Part shown: in pieces, positions 38,933 through 47,947 of the stretch | Layout of the letters: every line of letters starts with the position of its first letter | Position numbering within the stretch: the stretch's first letter is position 1 | Assembly: GCF_018156225.1 (NCBI RefSeq) | Contig: NZ_JAGTAR010000013.1 | Location: 62,001-126,000, forward strand | Reading direction: 5' to 3' | Source of the DNA: Carboxylicivirga sediminis | GTDB taxonomy: Bacteria > Bacteroidota > Bacteroidia > Bacteroidales > Marinilabiliaceae | DNA: 64,000 nucleotides | Made by a program: the position numbers and the translations under genes | The notes under the pieces: generated by a model | The model's input: only the letters and a program-made list of their open reading frames with translations | Database searches by the model: none | Told to the model about the DNA's origin: nothing

Positions 38933-40210
38933 TTATTTCAAACCTGCAAAGTTAGCTATTAAGTAGGCTTCTGCCTCAACATTCCATAAACCATTATGCT
39001 TATCACACAGTTTAGCCAGATTCGCATAGACCGTATTCTCTCGACCTAACACTTTGAAATCGACAATAGCGGTCAAAGGCATTTCCACATGTGGATATAT
39101 CAACTTTTTACCTCCTGATATATTTGGCAAGTCAAGCGTTGCCTCTGGTACCACATTTAATCCTCCAATGTGTGTCACTAATCCTGCAGGATCAAGACCT
39201 TTGGTCATAATTTCCAAGGCTTCTTTCATATCATACGTATTGCCACCTGATGTACCAACAATATGCGTATAAGCATAGTGTACGTTGTAAAAATTCATCT
39301 TAGCTGAGAAATCGGTATTAGATGGCCCAGCAAAAAAGTTTAAGCAGCCGTCAAAACCGAGTATGGCATCACCCTGCTCAATTACCTGGGGAACCGGTGC
39401 AAATACAAAAACATCGTTATAACCATCTCCTCCAGTTAATTCACGAAGATCTTCTACAGCATCACCCATTGTCGATGTATTAACATAGCGCAAGTCAATG
39501 CCTCGTGATTTGGCAAACTCAACCGTGTACAAACTTGCTGCTCTGTCCAAACGCTCCTGATCAATATCGGTTACCACCAAAAGCGATGGTTTACGATCTT
39601 CGCGACGTAAGGCATAATTAATAGCGGCCAAGCCCATTGGGCCAACACCTGCAAGAATAGCCATTTTACCTCCGTCCACAATCTCCATATCATGCACATA
39701 ACTGCCTGCCTTAGTATGATAATTGGCATGCATCGCACCAATTACACAACTTAAAGGTTCAGCTAAAGATGCTGGATAAAAACCAGGCCCATCATATGCC
39801 AAAAGACAATCCTGAACCAACACATCTTTAGGAATAATCACATAGGTGGCGTCTCCTCCTATATGCTGATATGAGTAACCTGGAGCACTAAGTACACCAA
39901 CCGGACCATCTTCATAATAAATAGCTGGCTGAATAGAAAATTTCTGCCCTGGTTTGAATTTATCAGTCCAGTTAGCGCCAACTTCAACAATTTCACCGGC
40001 AAACTCATGACCAATGATAATCGGACTTTCAGCTATATCATCAGGCACACGCTTATGGTCTGTTGCCTGATTGGCAGCCTTATAACTCGACATGCATAAA
40101 CTATCGGTCACTACCTTGGCCAATACCTCATCTTCTGTAATCGGAGGCAATTCAAACTCTTCAATGCGAAGGTCTTTTTTACCGTATAATCGTACTGCTT
40201 TTGTTTTCAT
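38933..40210 (-). CDS. SorE-like zinc-dependent ketose/polyol-phosphate dehydrogenase
   Basis: The protein has 425 aa and is a medium-chain dehydrogenase. Catalytic zinc ligands are likely Cys39 (DSLCMSSYK) and His68-Glu69 (IIGHEFAGEIVEVG). The four-Cys structural zinc lobe is absent. The Rossmann domain starts near MAILAGVGPMGLAAINYAL. From memory the whole sequence, including LEPLSCVIGAMHANYH-type and LNFFAGPSNTDFSAKMNFY-type segments, is close to L-sorbose-1-phosphate reductase (SorE). It would interconvert a ketose phosphate and a hexitol phosphate with NAD(P)H. It is followed 13 bp later by the FSA-type aldolase. Confidence 0.8.
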   Translation of the reverse strand: MKTKAVRLYGKKDLRIEEFELPPITEDEVLAKVVTDSLCMSSYKAANQATDHKRVPDDIAESPIIIGHEFAGEIVEVGANWTDKFKPGQKFSIQPAIYYEDGPVGVLSAPGYSYQHIGGDATYVIIPKDVLVQDCLLAYDGPGFYPASLAEPLSCVIGAMHANYHTKAGSYVHDMEIVDGGKMAILAGVGPMGLAAINYALRREDRKPSLLVVTDIDQERLDRAASLYTVEFAKSRGIDLRYVNTSTMGDAVEDLRELTGGDGYNDVFVFAPVPQVIEQGDAILGFDGCLNFFAGPSNTDFSAKMNFYNVHYAYTHIVGTSGGNTYDMKEALEIMTKGLDPAGLVTHIGGLNVVPEATLDLPNISGGKKLIYPHVEMPLTAIVDFKVLGRENTVYANLAKLCDKHNGLWNVEAEAYLIANFAGLK

Positions 40211-40252
40211 ATTTCTTTAGACATTCATCATCATTCAAATATCATATATCAT

Positions 40253-41374
40253 TTACCTCAACATCTCCTGACCTCCGGTAACCGGCACAGCCTGTCCTGT
40301 TTCGTATTCCTGATCAATCACGTAAACAATGGCTTTGGTGACGTCTTTAACCCGACAGCCGCGACCGGCTGGAACCTGCTTCTCATAATGTGCCTGTACA
40401 TCGGCAATAGATTTTGCTCCTGGCACCTTGCCTGCTTTTAAGTACTGAACAAATAGTCCATTCTCAGGATCACTCCACAATGGCCCGTCAAAGAAATTTC
40501 CAGGACAAATAGAATTTACTTTAATATTATGTGGCATCAATTCCAAGGCAAATGACTGGGTGAGACCAATGCCACCAAATTTGCCGCCGGCATATGCAAA
40601 ATTGCGGTTACTGCCCTTCAGCCCTGATTTGGAATTAACCTGAATAATATCCATGTAGTGTTCGGGAGCTGCCAGTGCCTGCAATTTCATTACACGAGAA
40701 GCATGTTTGGCACAATAAAAATAACCAGTGTAGTTCACTTTAGTCATTAAATCAAAGGTATCCGGGTCCATTTCGTCAAGACCACCGGCTCGAAGTATAC
40801 CTGCATTACTAATGATGGCGTCAACACCACCTAATTGTAAAACTGTTTGATCAATCAAATGACGTACCGAGCCAGAATCTCCCACATTGGTTTTTATAAA
40901 GATGGCTTTATTGTTTTTCCCTTTACCATTTAGTTTATCCACCATCTGTTGGCCTGCCTGTTCATTTAAATCAGCTACAACAACATGGGCACCTTTATCA
41001 AACAGCTCTTCGGCTACTCCCCCACCAAATCCCTGAGCTCCACCCGTTACAATGATGATTCGATTACCAACAACTTCATTACTTTCCTTACTGAAGGCAT
41101 CAACAAGAATAGCTCCTTTATTCTTAACAACAACAGCTATTACAGCCTCTTTCTTCTGACTGATTTTTTGTTTCAGCTCAGCAATCAACTGCTCTTCATT
41201 TTCGGATACATCTATTTGAATACAATTGTTTGCATCGATAGATTTATCAATCTGTTTAAGGGCCTCAATTGAATCTACCGCCTTACCGTTTTCATTTACT
41301 ATCCCCTTACATATCACCAGACCTCGCTCCGACAAGCACATTCGGGTTATTGCCAATATATCAATCAACTCCAT
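40253..41374 (-). CDS. SrlD-like short-chain dehydrogenase with N-terminal extension
   Basis: The protein has 373 aa. The SDR domain covers about residues 105-373: the nucleotide motif is IIVTGGAQGFGGG, the catalytic Tyr-x-x-x-Lys is in NFAYAGGKFGG with the preceding Ser in IIQVNSKSG, and the C-terminus ends in TGQAVPVTGGQEML. The segment HYEKQVPAGRGC matches the VPLKRGC region of sorbitol-6-phosphate dehydrogenase, so a hexitol-phosphate substrate is likely. The first 100 residues are an unrecognised alpha/beta extension not found in SrlD. The start overlaps the PHP gene stop by 14 bp, which indicates translational coupling. Confidence 0.8.
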   Translation of the reverse strand: MELIDILAITRMCLSERGLVICKGIVNENGKAVDSIEALKQIDKSIDANNCIQIDVSENEEQLIAELKQKISQKKEAVIAVVVKNKGAILVDAFSKESNEVVGNRIIIVTGGAQGFGGGVAEELFDKGAHVVVADLNEQAGQQMVDKLNGKGKNNKAIFIKTNVGDSGSVRHLIDQTVLQLGGVDAIISNAGILRAGGLDEMDPDTFDLMTKVNYTGYFYCAKHASRVMKLQALAAPEHYMDIIQVNSKSGLKGSNRNFAYAGGKFGGIGLTQSFALELMPHNIKVNSICPGNFFDGPLWSDPENGLFVQYLKAGKVPGAKSIADVQAHYEKQVPAGRGCRVKDVTKAIVYVIDQEYETGQAVPVTGGQEMLR

Positions 41375-42596
41375 GAAGTTCTTTTTTACAGGTTACATGT
41401 TTAATTATCGAATTACCTAACTGGTAATATTTATGTCGCTGACTTGCATCAAACACACCCTGTTCATCCAGAATACCTTTACCTCTTTCGGCAAAAAGAT
41501 GTTGGTGAGCTGCCAGTATACAAGCGCCTTCGTAATTTATCTGCAGTAGTTCATCATCCAATTTTTCATTGCCTTTAGCCATTACTTCAACAGGCTGCTT
41601 ACCAGGACTATTGTGCTCGGTTCCGAAACTCACTACAAACCCTTCCTTTCTCAGGAAAGTAGCATATTCTTTTAATGTCTGATGTGAATTTCGGGTCGGG
41701 ATCAATTCGATCGAATAGATATTCCGGCGTTTAAGATCAGCCGCAACCTTATGCAACTCCCTTTCAAAATCGGTAAACCCCTTTACTGCATCAGCCAAAA
41801 ATGGATAGGTTGGTACACCTCCTGCCTTCAATATAATTTGCTTAATCACACTTGTTTCGGCAAAAGCCTCCGTACTCTCCTCCACATAGGCAGGCTTACC
41901 TGCTTTGAGCAATGCACTGCGAATTTCATTTTCCATTCCGGCCGATGAATGCAGATTACTTTCAAAACACTTATTACCAAAAAGTATCAGGTAAAATCCC
42001 AACAAACGTTCGGTTGAATGATAATGCCTTTCGGCCAGCAATCGCACTGCCAATGCCAGGTGACGCTCGCGAACATGACCTTCGCTTAGGTTTTTCTTAA
42101 TCGCTTCAAAGCTCAACTCATAACCAAAACCCACCTCGTTGAACCAATCATTTAATTTAAGCGTCATCTCTTCTGAACGCTTATTATTCAGCTTCATAAT
42201 CTTATCAAGAATAGCCTGATCATCATCAGATAATACCGAAGGAAATGCGAGTGCCTTGCCACTTAAATAAATCCTTCCCGGATTGGAAGGATCATTGATT
42301 AACAAACCATTTTTCTTATCGTCGCGGTTAATACCAATAAACTCAACATTAAACAGTGGGTAAAGTCCCCGCTTAAAAGCCCCATCACACCACTGTTCAT
42401 ATGCCTCAAAAGTATTGAAATCATTCACACCCACAACCTGCACATTTTCCTCAACAGCCTGATCCAGCGCTTCATCAATCGACATAAATGCACTAAATGA
42501 ATAAGGTGTATGCAAATGGTTATTGACCAGCAATGGTTGATTCTCACCCGAATGTATTTCAGGTGAGAAATCTTTCATGTATTTTAAATAGCTCAT
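41361..42596 (-). CDS. PHP-domain metal-dependent hydrolase-like protein
   Basis: The protein has 411 aa. A PHP-type first motif is visible (VNNHLHTPYSFSAF, His27 and His29). Further candidate metal ligands are the Glu of LFNVEFIGI, the Asp of GVNDFNTFE and the His of FGTEHNSPG. This fits a phosphoesterase or related hydrolase of the PHP superfamily, although the second motif lacks the usual Asp-His pair, so activity may differ. The middle third (about 120-300) is helical. It lies 12 bp downstream of the fused E1 gene and overlaps the SDR gene, so it belongs to the pathway; a sugar phosphate is a reasonable guess for its substrate. Confidence 0.7.
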   Translation of the reverse strand: MSYLKYMKDFSPEIHSGENQPLLVNNHLHTPYSFSAFMSIDEALDQAVEENVQVVGVNDFNTFEAYEQWCDGAFKRGLYPLFNVEFIGINRDDKKNGLLINDPSNPGRIYLSGKALAFPSVLSDDDQAILDKIMKLNNKRSEEMTLKLNDWFNEVGFGYELSFEAIKKNLSEGHVRERHLALAVRLLAERHYHSTERLLGFYLILFGNKCFESNLHSSAGMENEIRSALLKAGKPAYVEESTEAFAETSVIKQIILKAGGVPTYPFLADAVKGFTDFERELHKVAADLKRRNIYSIELIPTRNSHQTLKEYATFLRKEGFVVSFGTEHNSPGKQPVEVMAKGNEKLDDELLQINYEGACILAAHQHLFAERGKGILDEQGVFDASQRHKYYQLGNSIIKHVTCKKELHGVD

Positions 42597-42607
42597 AACA
42601 GGCCGAA

Positions 42608-45076
42608 TTAAATACCCAGTTTTGAACGACGAATTATCTCCGCATTGGTGAAATTATTGCTAACCATATGACCTTTTAACGGCACAATCTTTTCATGAAT
42701 AGCATCTAACAACCATTCTTTTGTGGGGAAGAAATAGTCTTCCAACTCATAGGCTGGTGTAATCCAGTTGCGCGAACCAACCACTACAGGTGGTGCATCC
42801 AACTCGTCAAAGGCCAATTCGGTAATGCGCTGAGCCATGTCTTTTAAGAATGAACCTCGCTCATTGGCATCACTGGTTAATAAAATTCGACCAGTTTTCT
42901 TCAAGCTTTCTATAACCGGCTCGTAGTTAAACGGTACTATGGAACGGGCATCAATTACTTCGGCCGACATGCCATACTTCTCTTCCAGCTCTTTAGCCGC
43001 TTCCAATGCGCGATAAACAGTGGCTCCAATTGATAGTATGGTAATGTCTTTACCTTCTTTCTTCACATCCGGCTCACCAAACGGAATCTCGTAATATTCC
43101 TCAGGCACACCACCTTGATGGAACTGCTCGCCAATATCGTAAATACGCTGACTCTCGAAGAAAATAACCGGGTCGGTTCCCTGGAGAGCGCTATTCATCA
43201 ATCCTTTTGCATCATATGGCGTTGCCGGGAAACATACTTTCAAGCCCGGTATATGCGCAACCAATGATGACCAATCCTGTGAGTGTTGCGCCCCGTATTT
43301 GGAACCTACTGACACGCGAATGACCACTGGCATCTTAATCACATTACCCGACATGGCCTGCCACTTAGGTAACTGGTTAAACACCTCATCGCCACATCGA
43401 CCTAAGAAATCGCAATACATGATTTCAGGAATAACACGACCACCACACATGGCATATCCAATGGCTGTACCAATAATAGAAGCCTCAGAAATAGGCGAGT
43501 TGAACAAGCGCTGATAAGGCAAAGCTTCGGTCAATCCGCGGTACACGGCAAAAGCACCACCCCAATCACGGTTTTCTTCACCGTAAGCAACTAATGTTGG
43601 ATCTTTATAGAAACGATCAACAATGGCTTCAAATAAACCATCGCGCAGCTGATACTGCTTAATTTTTGAGAATGGCTTGCCATTGGCATCAAAAGCAAAG
43701 CGCTCTTTCTTGGCAATTTGCTGCACACGAGGGTTTTCTTCCATCGGATGATTGACTTCCACCGGACGATCTTCCATCTTGTCTTCGCTGCCTTCAGAGA
43801 ACATCATCTCACCGATTATCTCCGGATGCTTCACCAAATCCATACGTGGCGAAACCTCTTCGTCGATGGCTAAGGTCATTGAGTACTTCATCAACTCAGT
43901 CACATCTGCCTTAATGCTATCTAGCTCATCCTGGCCGGCAATACCTGCTTTCACCAACTCAGCTCCATAAGATGCAATACAATCCTGTTGTTCCCATGCC
44001 TCAATCTCTTCCTTGCTACGGTACGACGACGCATCAGATGGTGAATGCCCACTATAACGATAGGTCAGTACATCTAATAATACCGGACCTTTTTTATCCT
44101 TTAATAATTCGAGTTTGCGCTGATAAGCATCAATCACTGCCAATGGGTTATAGCCATCTACACGCTCGGCATGCATGCTATCGCGGTTTACACCTGCTCC
44201 GATACGCGCAGCAATGTCGTAACCCATGGTTTCACCACACGTTTGACCCCCCATACCATATTGGTTGTTCATGATGTTGAAGATGATTGGCAAACCACCC
44301 TTATAGGCGCCTTCCCACAGTTGCTCAAACTGATCCATGGATGCAAAAGCCAAACCCTCCCATACAGGACCACAAGCCATGGATGCATCACCAATGTTGG
44401 CAACCACAACACCTTCTTTCTTGTTCACCTTTTTGAATAACGCAGCACCAACGGCAATATCGCCAGAACCACCAACAATGGCATTGTTTGGATAAACACC
44501 AAATGGCGTAAAGAAGGCATGCATTGATCCACCTAAACCTTTGTTAAAACCAGTTTCGCGGGCAAAAATCTCGGCCAGTGTTCCATATACCAGGAAACGG
44601 CGGGCCAAGGATTTTAGATCACCCTGATGGTTTTCAGATACAATTTTCAATATGGTTCCATCGAAGAAAGTTTTCATCACCTCCATTAAGGCCTCATCAT
44701 CCATTTTATGAATGGCCGACATGCCTTTTGCTAAAATCTCACCATGTGAACGATGCGAACCAAAAATAAAATCCTGCTCATCGAGATGATAAGCCATACC
44801 AACTGCGGCTGATTCCTGACCAATGGACAAGTGAGCCGGACCGGGATGGTTATAGCCAATCCCCTGGTACTCTCCCTTTATTTTAATTTCATTCAACATG
44901 GTTTCGAACTCACGAATCAAAACCATATCGTGGTAGATACCGACAAACTGTTCTTTAGAGAAATTTACTTTTTCCTCTTCAATGGTTTTATCGTATTGAT
45001 TAACCGGTATATCTTTAAATTCAATTTTGCTTGCTTGACGAACCTTGGTAGGATCTATAAATTGTGACTTTGGCAT
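42608..45076 (-). CDS. Fused 2-oxoacid dehydrogenase E1 (alpha-beta)
   Basis: The protein has 822 aa. Residues about 40-430 are the thiamine-diphosphate-binding E1 alpha domain: the cofactor motif runs from IGDASMACG (about 229) to IMNNQYGMG (about 270), and HRSHGEILAKG is typical. Residues about 490-815 are E1 beta, with GEENRDWGGAF, SPISEASIIGTAIGYA and VGSKYGAQHSQDWSS. It decarboxylates a 2-oxoacid or cleaves an acyloin and passes the acyl group to E2. The fused form is common in Bacteroidota. The substrate cannot be told from the sequence: pyruvate, branched-chain oxoacids or acetoin-type compounds are all possible. Gaps to E3 and PHP genes are 31 and 11 bp. Confidence 0.9.
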   Translation of the reverse strand: MPKSQFIDPTKVRQASKIEFKDIPVNQYDKTIEEEKVNFSKEQFVGIYHDMVLIREFETMLNEIKIKGEYQGIGYNHPGPAHLSIGQESAAVGMAYHLDEQDFIFGSHRSHGEILAKGMSAIHKMDDEALMEVMKTFFDGTILKIVSENHQGDLKSLARRFLVYGTLAEIFARETGFNKGLGGSMHAFFTPFGVYPNNAIVGGSGDIAVGAALFKKVNKKEGVVVANIGDASMACGPVWEGLAFASMDQFEQLWEGAYKGGLPIIFNIMNNQYGMGGQTCGETMGYDIAARIGAGVNRDSMHAERVDGYNPLAVIDAYQRKLELLKDKKGPVLLDVLTYRYSGHSPSDASSYRSKEEIEAWEQQDCIASYGAELVKAGIAGQDELDSIKADVTELMKYSMTLAIDEEVSPRMDLVKHPEIIGEMMFSEGSEDKMEDRPVEVNHPMEENPRVQQIAKKERFAFDANGKPFSKIKQYQLRDGLFEAIVDRFYKDPTLVAYGEENRDWGGAFAVYRGLTEALPYQRLFNSPISEASIIGTAIGYAMCGGRVIPEIMYCDFLGRCGDEVFNQLPKWQAMSGNVIKMPVVIRVSVGSKYGAQHSQDWSSLVAHIPGLKVCFPATPYDAKGLMNSALQGTDPVIFFESQRIYDIGEQFHQGGVPEEYYEIPFGEPDVKKEGKDITILSIGATVYRALEAAKELEEKYGMSAEVIDARSIVPFNYEPVIESLKKTGRILLTSDANERGSFLKDMAQRITELAFDELDAPPVVVGSRNWITPAYELEDYFFPTKEWLLDAIHEKIVPLKGHMVSNNFTNAEIIRRSKLGI

Positions 45077-45107
45077 TTTTCTATACTTTTATTATTAGCA
45101 ATTGAGA

Positions 45108-46475
45108 TTAATGGGAATGAGCAAATACTGTTTCCCTGAATATTTCTGAAACAGTGGGGTGCGGAAACACGACCTGCTCCATTTCTTTAAGTGTCATTTC
45201 ATTTTCGATGGCCATACAGGCCCCATAGATCATCTCACTGGAAGGATTACCGAGCATATGTACACCCAGCACTTCGCCATATTTGGCACCAACCAGTACT
45301 TTACAAAGACCAGCACCACCTTCATTTTCGGCAATAAAACGACCAGCATAAGCCATTGGTAACTGAGCAACTTTCACCTCAATGCCTTTTGCTTTGGCTG
45401 TTTCTTCTGTTAATCCAACACCCGAAAACTCAGGATTGGTATAAACAACGCCTGGAATAGCATTGTAGCGCATTTGATCCTCTCCTCCACTCAGGTTATT
45501 CACAACCACTTCACCTTCGCGACTGGCTGTGTGTGCCAAAAGAGAAAAGCCGGTAACATCACCAGCGGCATAGACATTCGGAATGTTGGTACGCATTTTT
45601 ACATCCACTTTGATGCCACCTTTAAACAGTTCCACTCCCAGGTTCTCCAGGCCAAAACCATTGACTACAGGCCGGCGTCCAACGCTCATTAATATTTTAT
45701 CGCCTTGAATTTCATTTGTCTGTCCGTTTTTTTCGAAAAACACCTTATTGTCTTCAACCTTAATAACTTTAGATGTCAGGTTAAAGTCGATTCCTTTTTT
45801 AGCATATTGCTGACGTAACATGGCACTCATCTCAACATCCATACCCGTCAGAATCTCATCCAACATTTCCACAATGGTAACCTTAGTTCCGAGGCTATTA
45901 AAAAAGCTGGCGAATTCCATTCCAATAACTCCGCCACCAATAATCACCAACTCATCAGGCTGCTTTTCCAGTTGAAGGATTTCGCGGTTGGTTATTATAT
46001 TCGCATTGTCTTCCACTCCGGGTATTGGCGGGATAAAAGCTTCTGAACCCGTACAAATGAGCAGGTTCGAAGCCAATATCTCTCCTTCATGAAATGCTAA
46101 TTCGATACCCCGTTGGGTACGTCCTTTAATAAAAGCAGAGTCATTCATAACCTCTACCTTAAACTGTTTCATTTTGGCACCAACGCCTCCAACGAGTTTC
46201 TTAACCACCTTCTTTTTGCGTGCCATCATTTTGTCAAAACTGAAGGATAAATCACCTGCTTCAACACCATACTTATTGCCTGTCTTGGCATTATCGTACA
46301 GTTTGGCACTGTATAATAAGGTTTTGGTAGGCATACATCCTTCATTGAGGCACACGCCACCCAGTTCTTTCTTTTCAAAAAGTACAACTTTCAGTCCCTT
46401 GGCACCCGCACGCTCAGCCGCTACATATCCGGCTGGTCCACCTCCGATTATTGCTAAATCATATTTGTTTTCCAT
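45108..46475 (-). CDS. lpdA: Dihydrolipoyl dehydrogenase (E3)
   Basis: The protein has 455 aa. The FAD-binding motif IIGGGPAGYVAA, the redox-active disulfide in GGVCLNEGCMPTK (Cys42 and Cys47), the NAD-binding motif IGGGVIGMEFASFF and the C-terminal catalytic His-Glu in FPHPTVSEIFRE (about H439 and E444) are all intact. It re-oxidises the lipoyl arm of the E2 encoded 3 bp upstream. It is a complex-dedicated copy, since it lies between E2 and E1 in the operon. Confidence 0.95.
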   Translation of the reverse strand: MENKYDLAIIGGGPAGYVAAERAGAKGLKVVLFEKKELGGVCLNEGCMPTKTLLYSAKLYDNAKTGNKYGVEAGDLSFSFDKMMARKKKVVKKLVGGVGAKMKQFKVEVMNDSAFIKGRTQRGIELAFHEGEILASNLLICTGSEAFIPPIPGVEDNANIITNREILQLEKQPDELVIIGGGVIGMEFASFFNSLGTKVTIVEMLDEILTGMDVEMSAMLRQQYAKKGIDFNLTSKVIKVEDNKVFFEKNGQTNEIQGDKILMSVGRRPVVNGFGLENLGVELFKGGIKVDVKMRTNIPNVYAAGDVTGFSLLAHTASREGEVVVNNLSGGEDQMRYNAIPGVVYTNPEFSGVGLTEETAKAKGIEVKVAQLPMAYAGRFIAENEGGAGLCKVLVGAKYGEVLGVHMLGNPSSEMIYGACMAIENEMTLKEMEQVVFPHPTVSEIFRETVFAHSH

Positions 46476-46478
46476 GGC

Positions 46479-47789
46479 TTAAAAGTCAATTGTCAGGTTT
46501 TCAATTTCAATGGCAATTTGCTTCAGGAAGCGTGTTGCCAAGCCACCATCCAAAGCCTGGTGATCGTAAGTCAGACTGAGACCCATGTAAGGCACAAAAC
46601 CATAAGCTCCACCACCCAAATCGGCCGGACGAGGTACAATGGTGTTAACACCCAAAATGGCTACTTGTGGTAAGTTGATCACTGGTGTAAACATCTCCAC
46701 GCCGTAATTACCCAGGTTGGAAACAGTAAACGAAGCCGCTTCGGATGATAATAACTCGGGATCGATACTTCCCTGGCGGCATGATCCAGCCACTTCTTTA
46801 AACTGATTGGATAAACCTGCAATAGACAAGTCATCGGCATTTTTAATAACCGGTACCATCAGGCCCCGGTCGGTATCTACAGCCAAGCCTAAATGCACTT
46901 TATTAAAATACTTTACGCTATCGCCTAAAAAGTGAGCATTGGCATCTGGAAACTGTTTTAATGCTTTAATAAGCGCAAAACATACCATATCGTTGATGGT
47001 GATATTGGGCGCTCCTTCGGTAGCTTTCACTTGTTGACGCAATTCAAGCAAACGACGGGCATCGGCACTCAGATGGTGAGTTAACTGTGCTGAATTCTGC
47101 AAGGAAGCATGCATGGCCTTTGCTATCAGCTTGCGTATATTTGGTAATTTCTTAATCTCAAAATCGTTGGTATAAACCGGATTGGTCGAAAGATCAGCTG
47201 CTTTTACCATGCCATCTAAACCACTTCCCTTATCGGCCATTGCCAAACCTTCTTCTTTCATCACTTCTTTGGCCAGTGGGCTGGCCTTTGGCACCGAAAC
47301 CAGATAAGCTTCTATATCTCTGACGATGATTCGACCTTCGGGGCCCGAACCGTCGATTTTCTGATAAGGTACTGCTTCAGCATTAGCTAATCTCTTAGCT
47401 CGCGGCGATATCTTAACTTCCTCATCTGCTTCGCGTTCTTTCAGCACCACTTCCTGTTGAAGTTCTACTTTTTTCTCCTCAACAACTTCACTTTGGGCTT
47501 CGGCCACTTCTTTGGTGACACCACTATTCTGAAACGAGCTGATATCTTCACCGGCTTGCCCTACAACACCAATATTCTGAAGCACCGGAATTTCATCACC
47601 AGCTTCACAAAAGGTTGCCAATAATATGCCATCCTCCTCTGCTTCCTGCTCGAAAGAGGATTTATCGGTTTCATAGGCAAATAACATATCTCCTTTGCTG
47701 ATTTCATCTCCCACTTGTTTATACCAGTCGGTAAATATGCAGGATTCGACTGATTGCCCCTGACGAGGCATAATGATTGCGTTAGCCAT
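46479..47789 (-). CDS. Lipoyl-dependent acyltransferase (E2)
   Basis: The protein has 436 aa and is the first gene of the operon. One lipoyl domain (1-78) carries the lipoylated Lys43 in YETDKSSFEQ. After a charged linker come a peripheral-subunit-binding domain (about 127-163, ISPRAKRLANAEAVPYQKIDG) and a second shorter PSBD-like segment (about 169-200, ASPLAKEVMKEEGLA). The catalytic domain (about 210-436) has its His and Asp in YDHQALDGGLA (about H410 and D414). It transfers the acyl group made by E1 to CoA. The promoter and operator for the whole operon lie just upstream. Confidence 0.92.
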   Translation of the reverse strand: MANAIIMPRQGQSVESCIFTDWYKQVGDEISKGDMLFAYETDKSSFEQEAEEDGILLATFCEAGDEIPVLQNIGVVGQAGEDISSFQNSGVTKEVAEAQSEVVEEKKVELQQEVVLKEREADEEVKISPRAKRLANAEAVPYQKIDGSGPEGRIIVRDIEAYLVSVPKASPLAKEVMKEEGLAMADKGSGLDGMVKAADLSTNPVYTNDFEIKKLPNIRKLIAKAMHASLQNSAQLTHHLSADARRLLELRQQVKATEGAPNITINDMVCFALIKALKQFPDANAHFLGDSVKYFNKVHLGLAVDTDRGLMVPVIKNADDLSIAGLSNQFKEVAGSCRQGSIDPELLSSEAASFTVSNLGNYGVEMFTPVINLPQVAILGVNTIVPRPADLGGGAYGFVPYMGLSLTYDHQALDGGLATRFLKQIAIEIENLTIDF

Positions 47790-47808
47790 GATTCTTTTTG
47801 TTTTGAAC

Positions 47809-47839
47809 CAAAGATATTTGAGTGCACTTGTATATACAA
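47809..47839 (-). promoter_or_regulatory. Bacteroidota promoter for the E2 operon
   Basis: Reading the minus strand, a -33 TTG (47837-47839) is followed by a 20-nt spacer and the perfect -7 element TATCTTTG (47809-47816, TAnnTTTG consensus). The start codon of E2 follows 20 nt downstream. The -33 element is embedded in the palindromic operator at 47826-47841, which explains how GntR would block it. Confidence 0.75.
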
Positions 47840-47841
47840 GT
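47826..47841. promoter_or_regulatory. GntR operator copy 1 (perfect palindrome)
   Basis: The 16-bp sequence ACTTGTATATACAAGT is a perfect palindrome and fits the half-site pattern of HutC-type GntR regulators (TGTATATACA core). It overlaps the -33 element of the E2 operon promoter. A near-identical copy lies 75 bp away at the gntR promoter. Confidence 0.75.
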
Positions 47842-47900
47842 TAATCAGCTAAAACATATTATTTCACTCATTTATTGCAATTTAACACTACTTACAAGTT

Positions 47901-47916
47901 ACTTGTATATACATCT
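47901..47916. promoter_or_regulatory. GntR operator copy 2
   Basis: ACTTGTATATACATCT matches copy 1 in its first 13 bases, and a further ACAAGT half-site lies 2 nt upstream (47894-47899). It covers the -33 TTG of the gntR promoter, so the regulator probably controls its own synthesis. Confidence 0.7.
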
Positions 47917-47933
47917 ATAATCACTTATCTTTA
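47903..47933 (+). promoter_or_regulatory. Promoter of the GntR regulator gene
   Basis: A -33 TTG (47903-47905) is followed by a 20-nt spacer and TATCTTTA (47926-47933), one mismatch from TAnnTTTG. The layout mirrors the divergent E2 promoter exactly. The start codon is only 14 nt beyond the -7 box, so the leader would be very short. Confidence 0.6.
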
Positions 47934-47947
47934 CAAAAATTTAAAAA

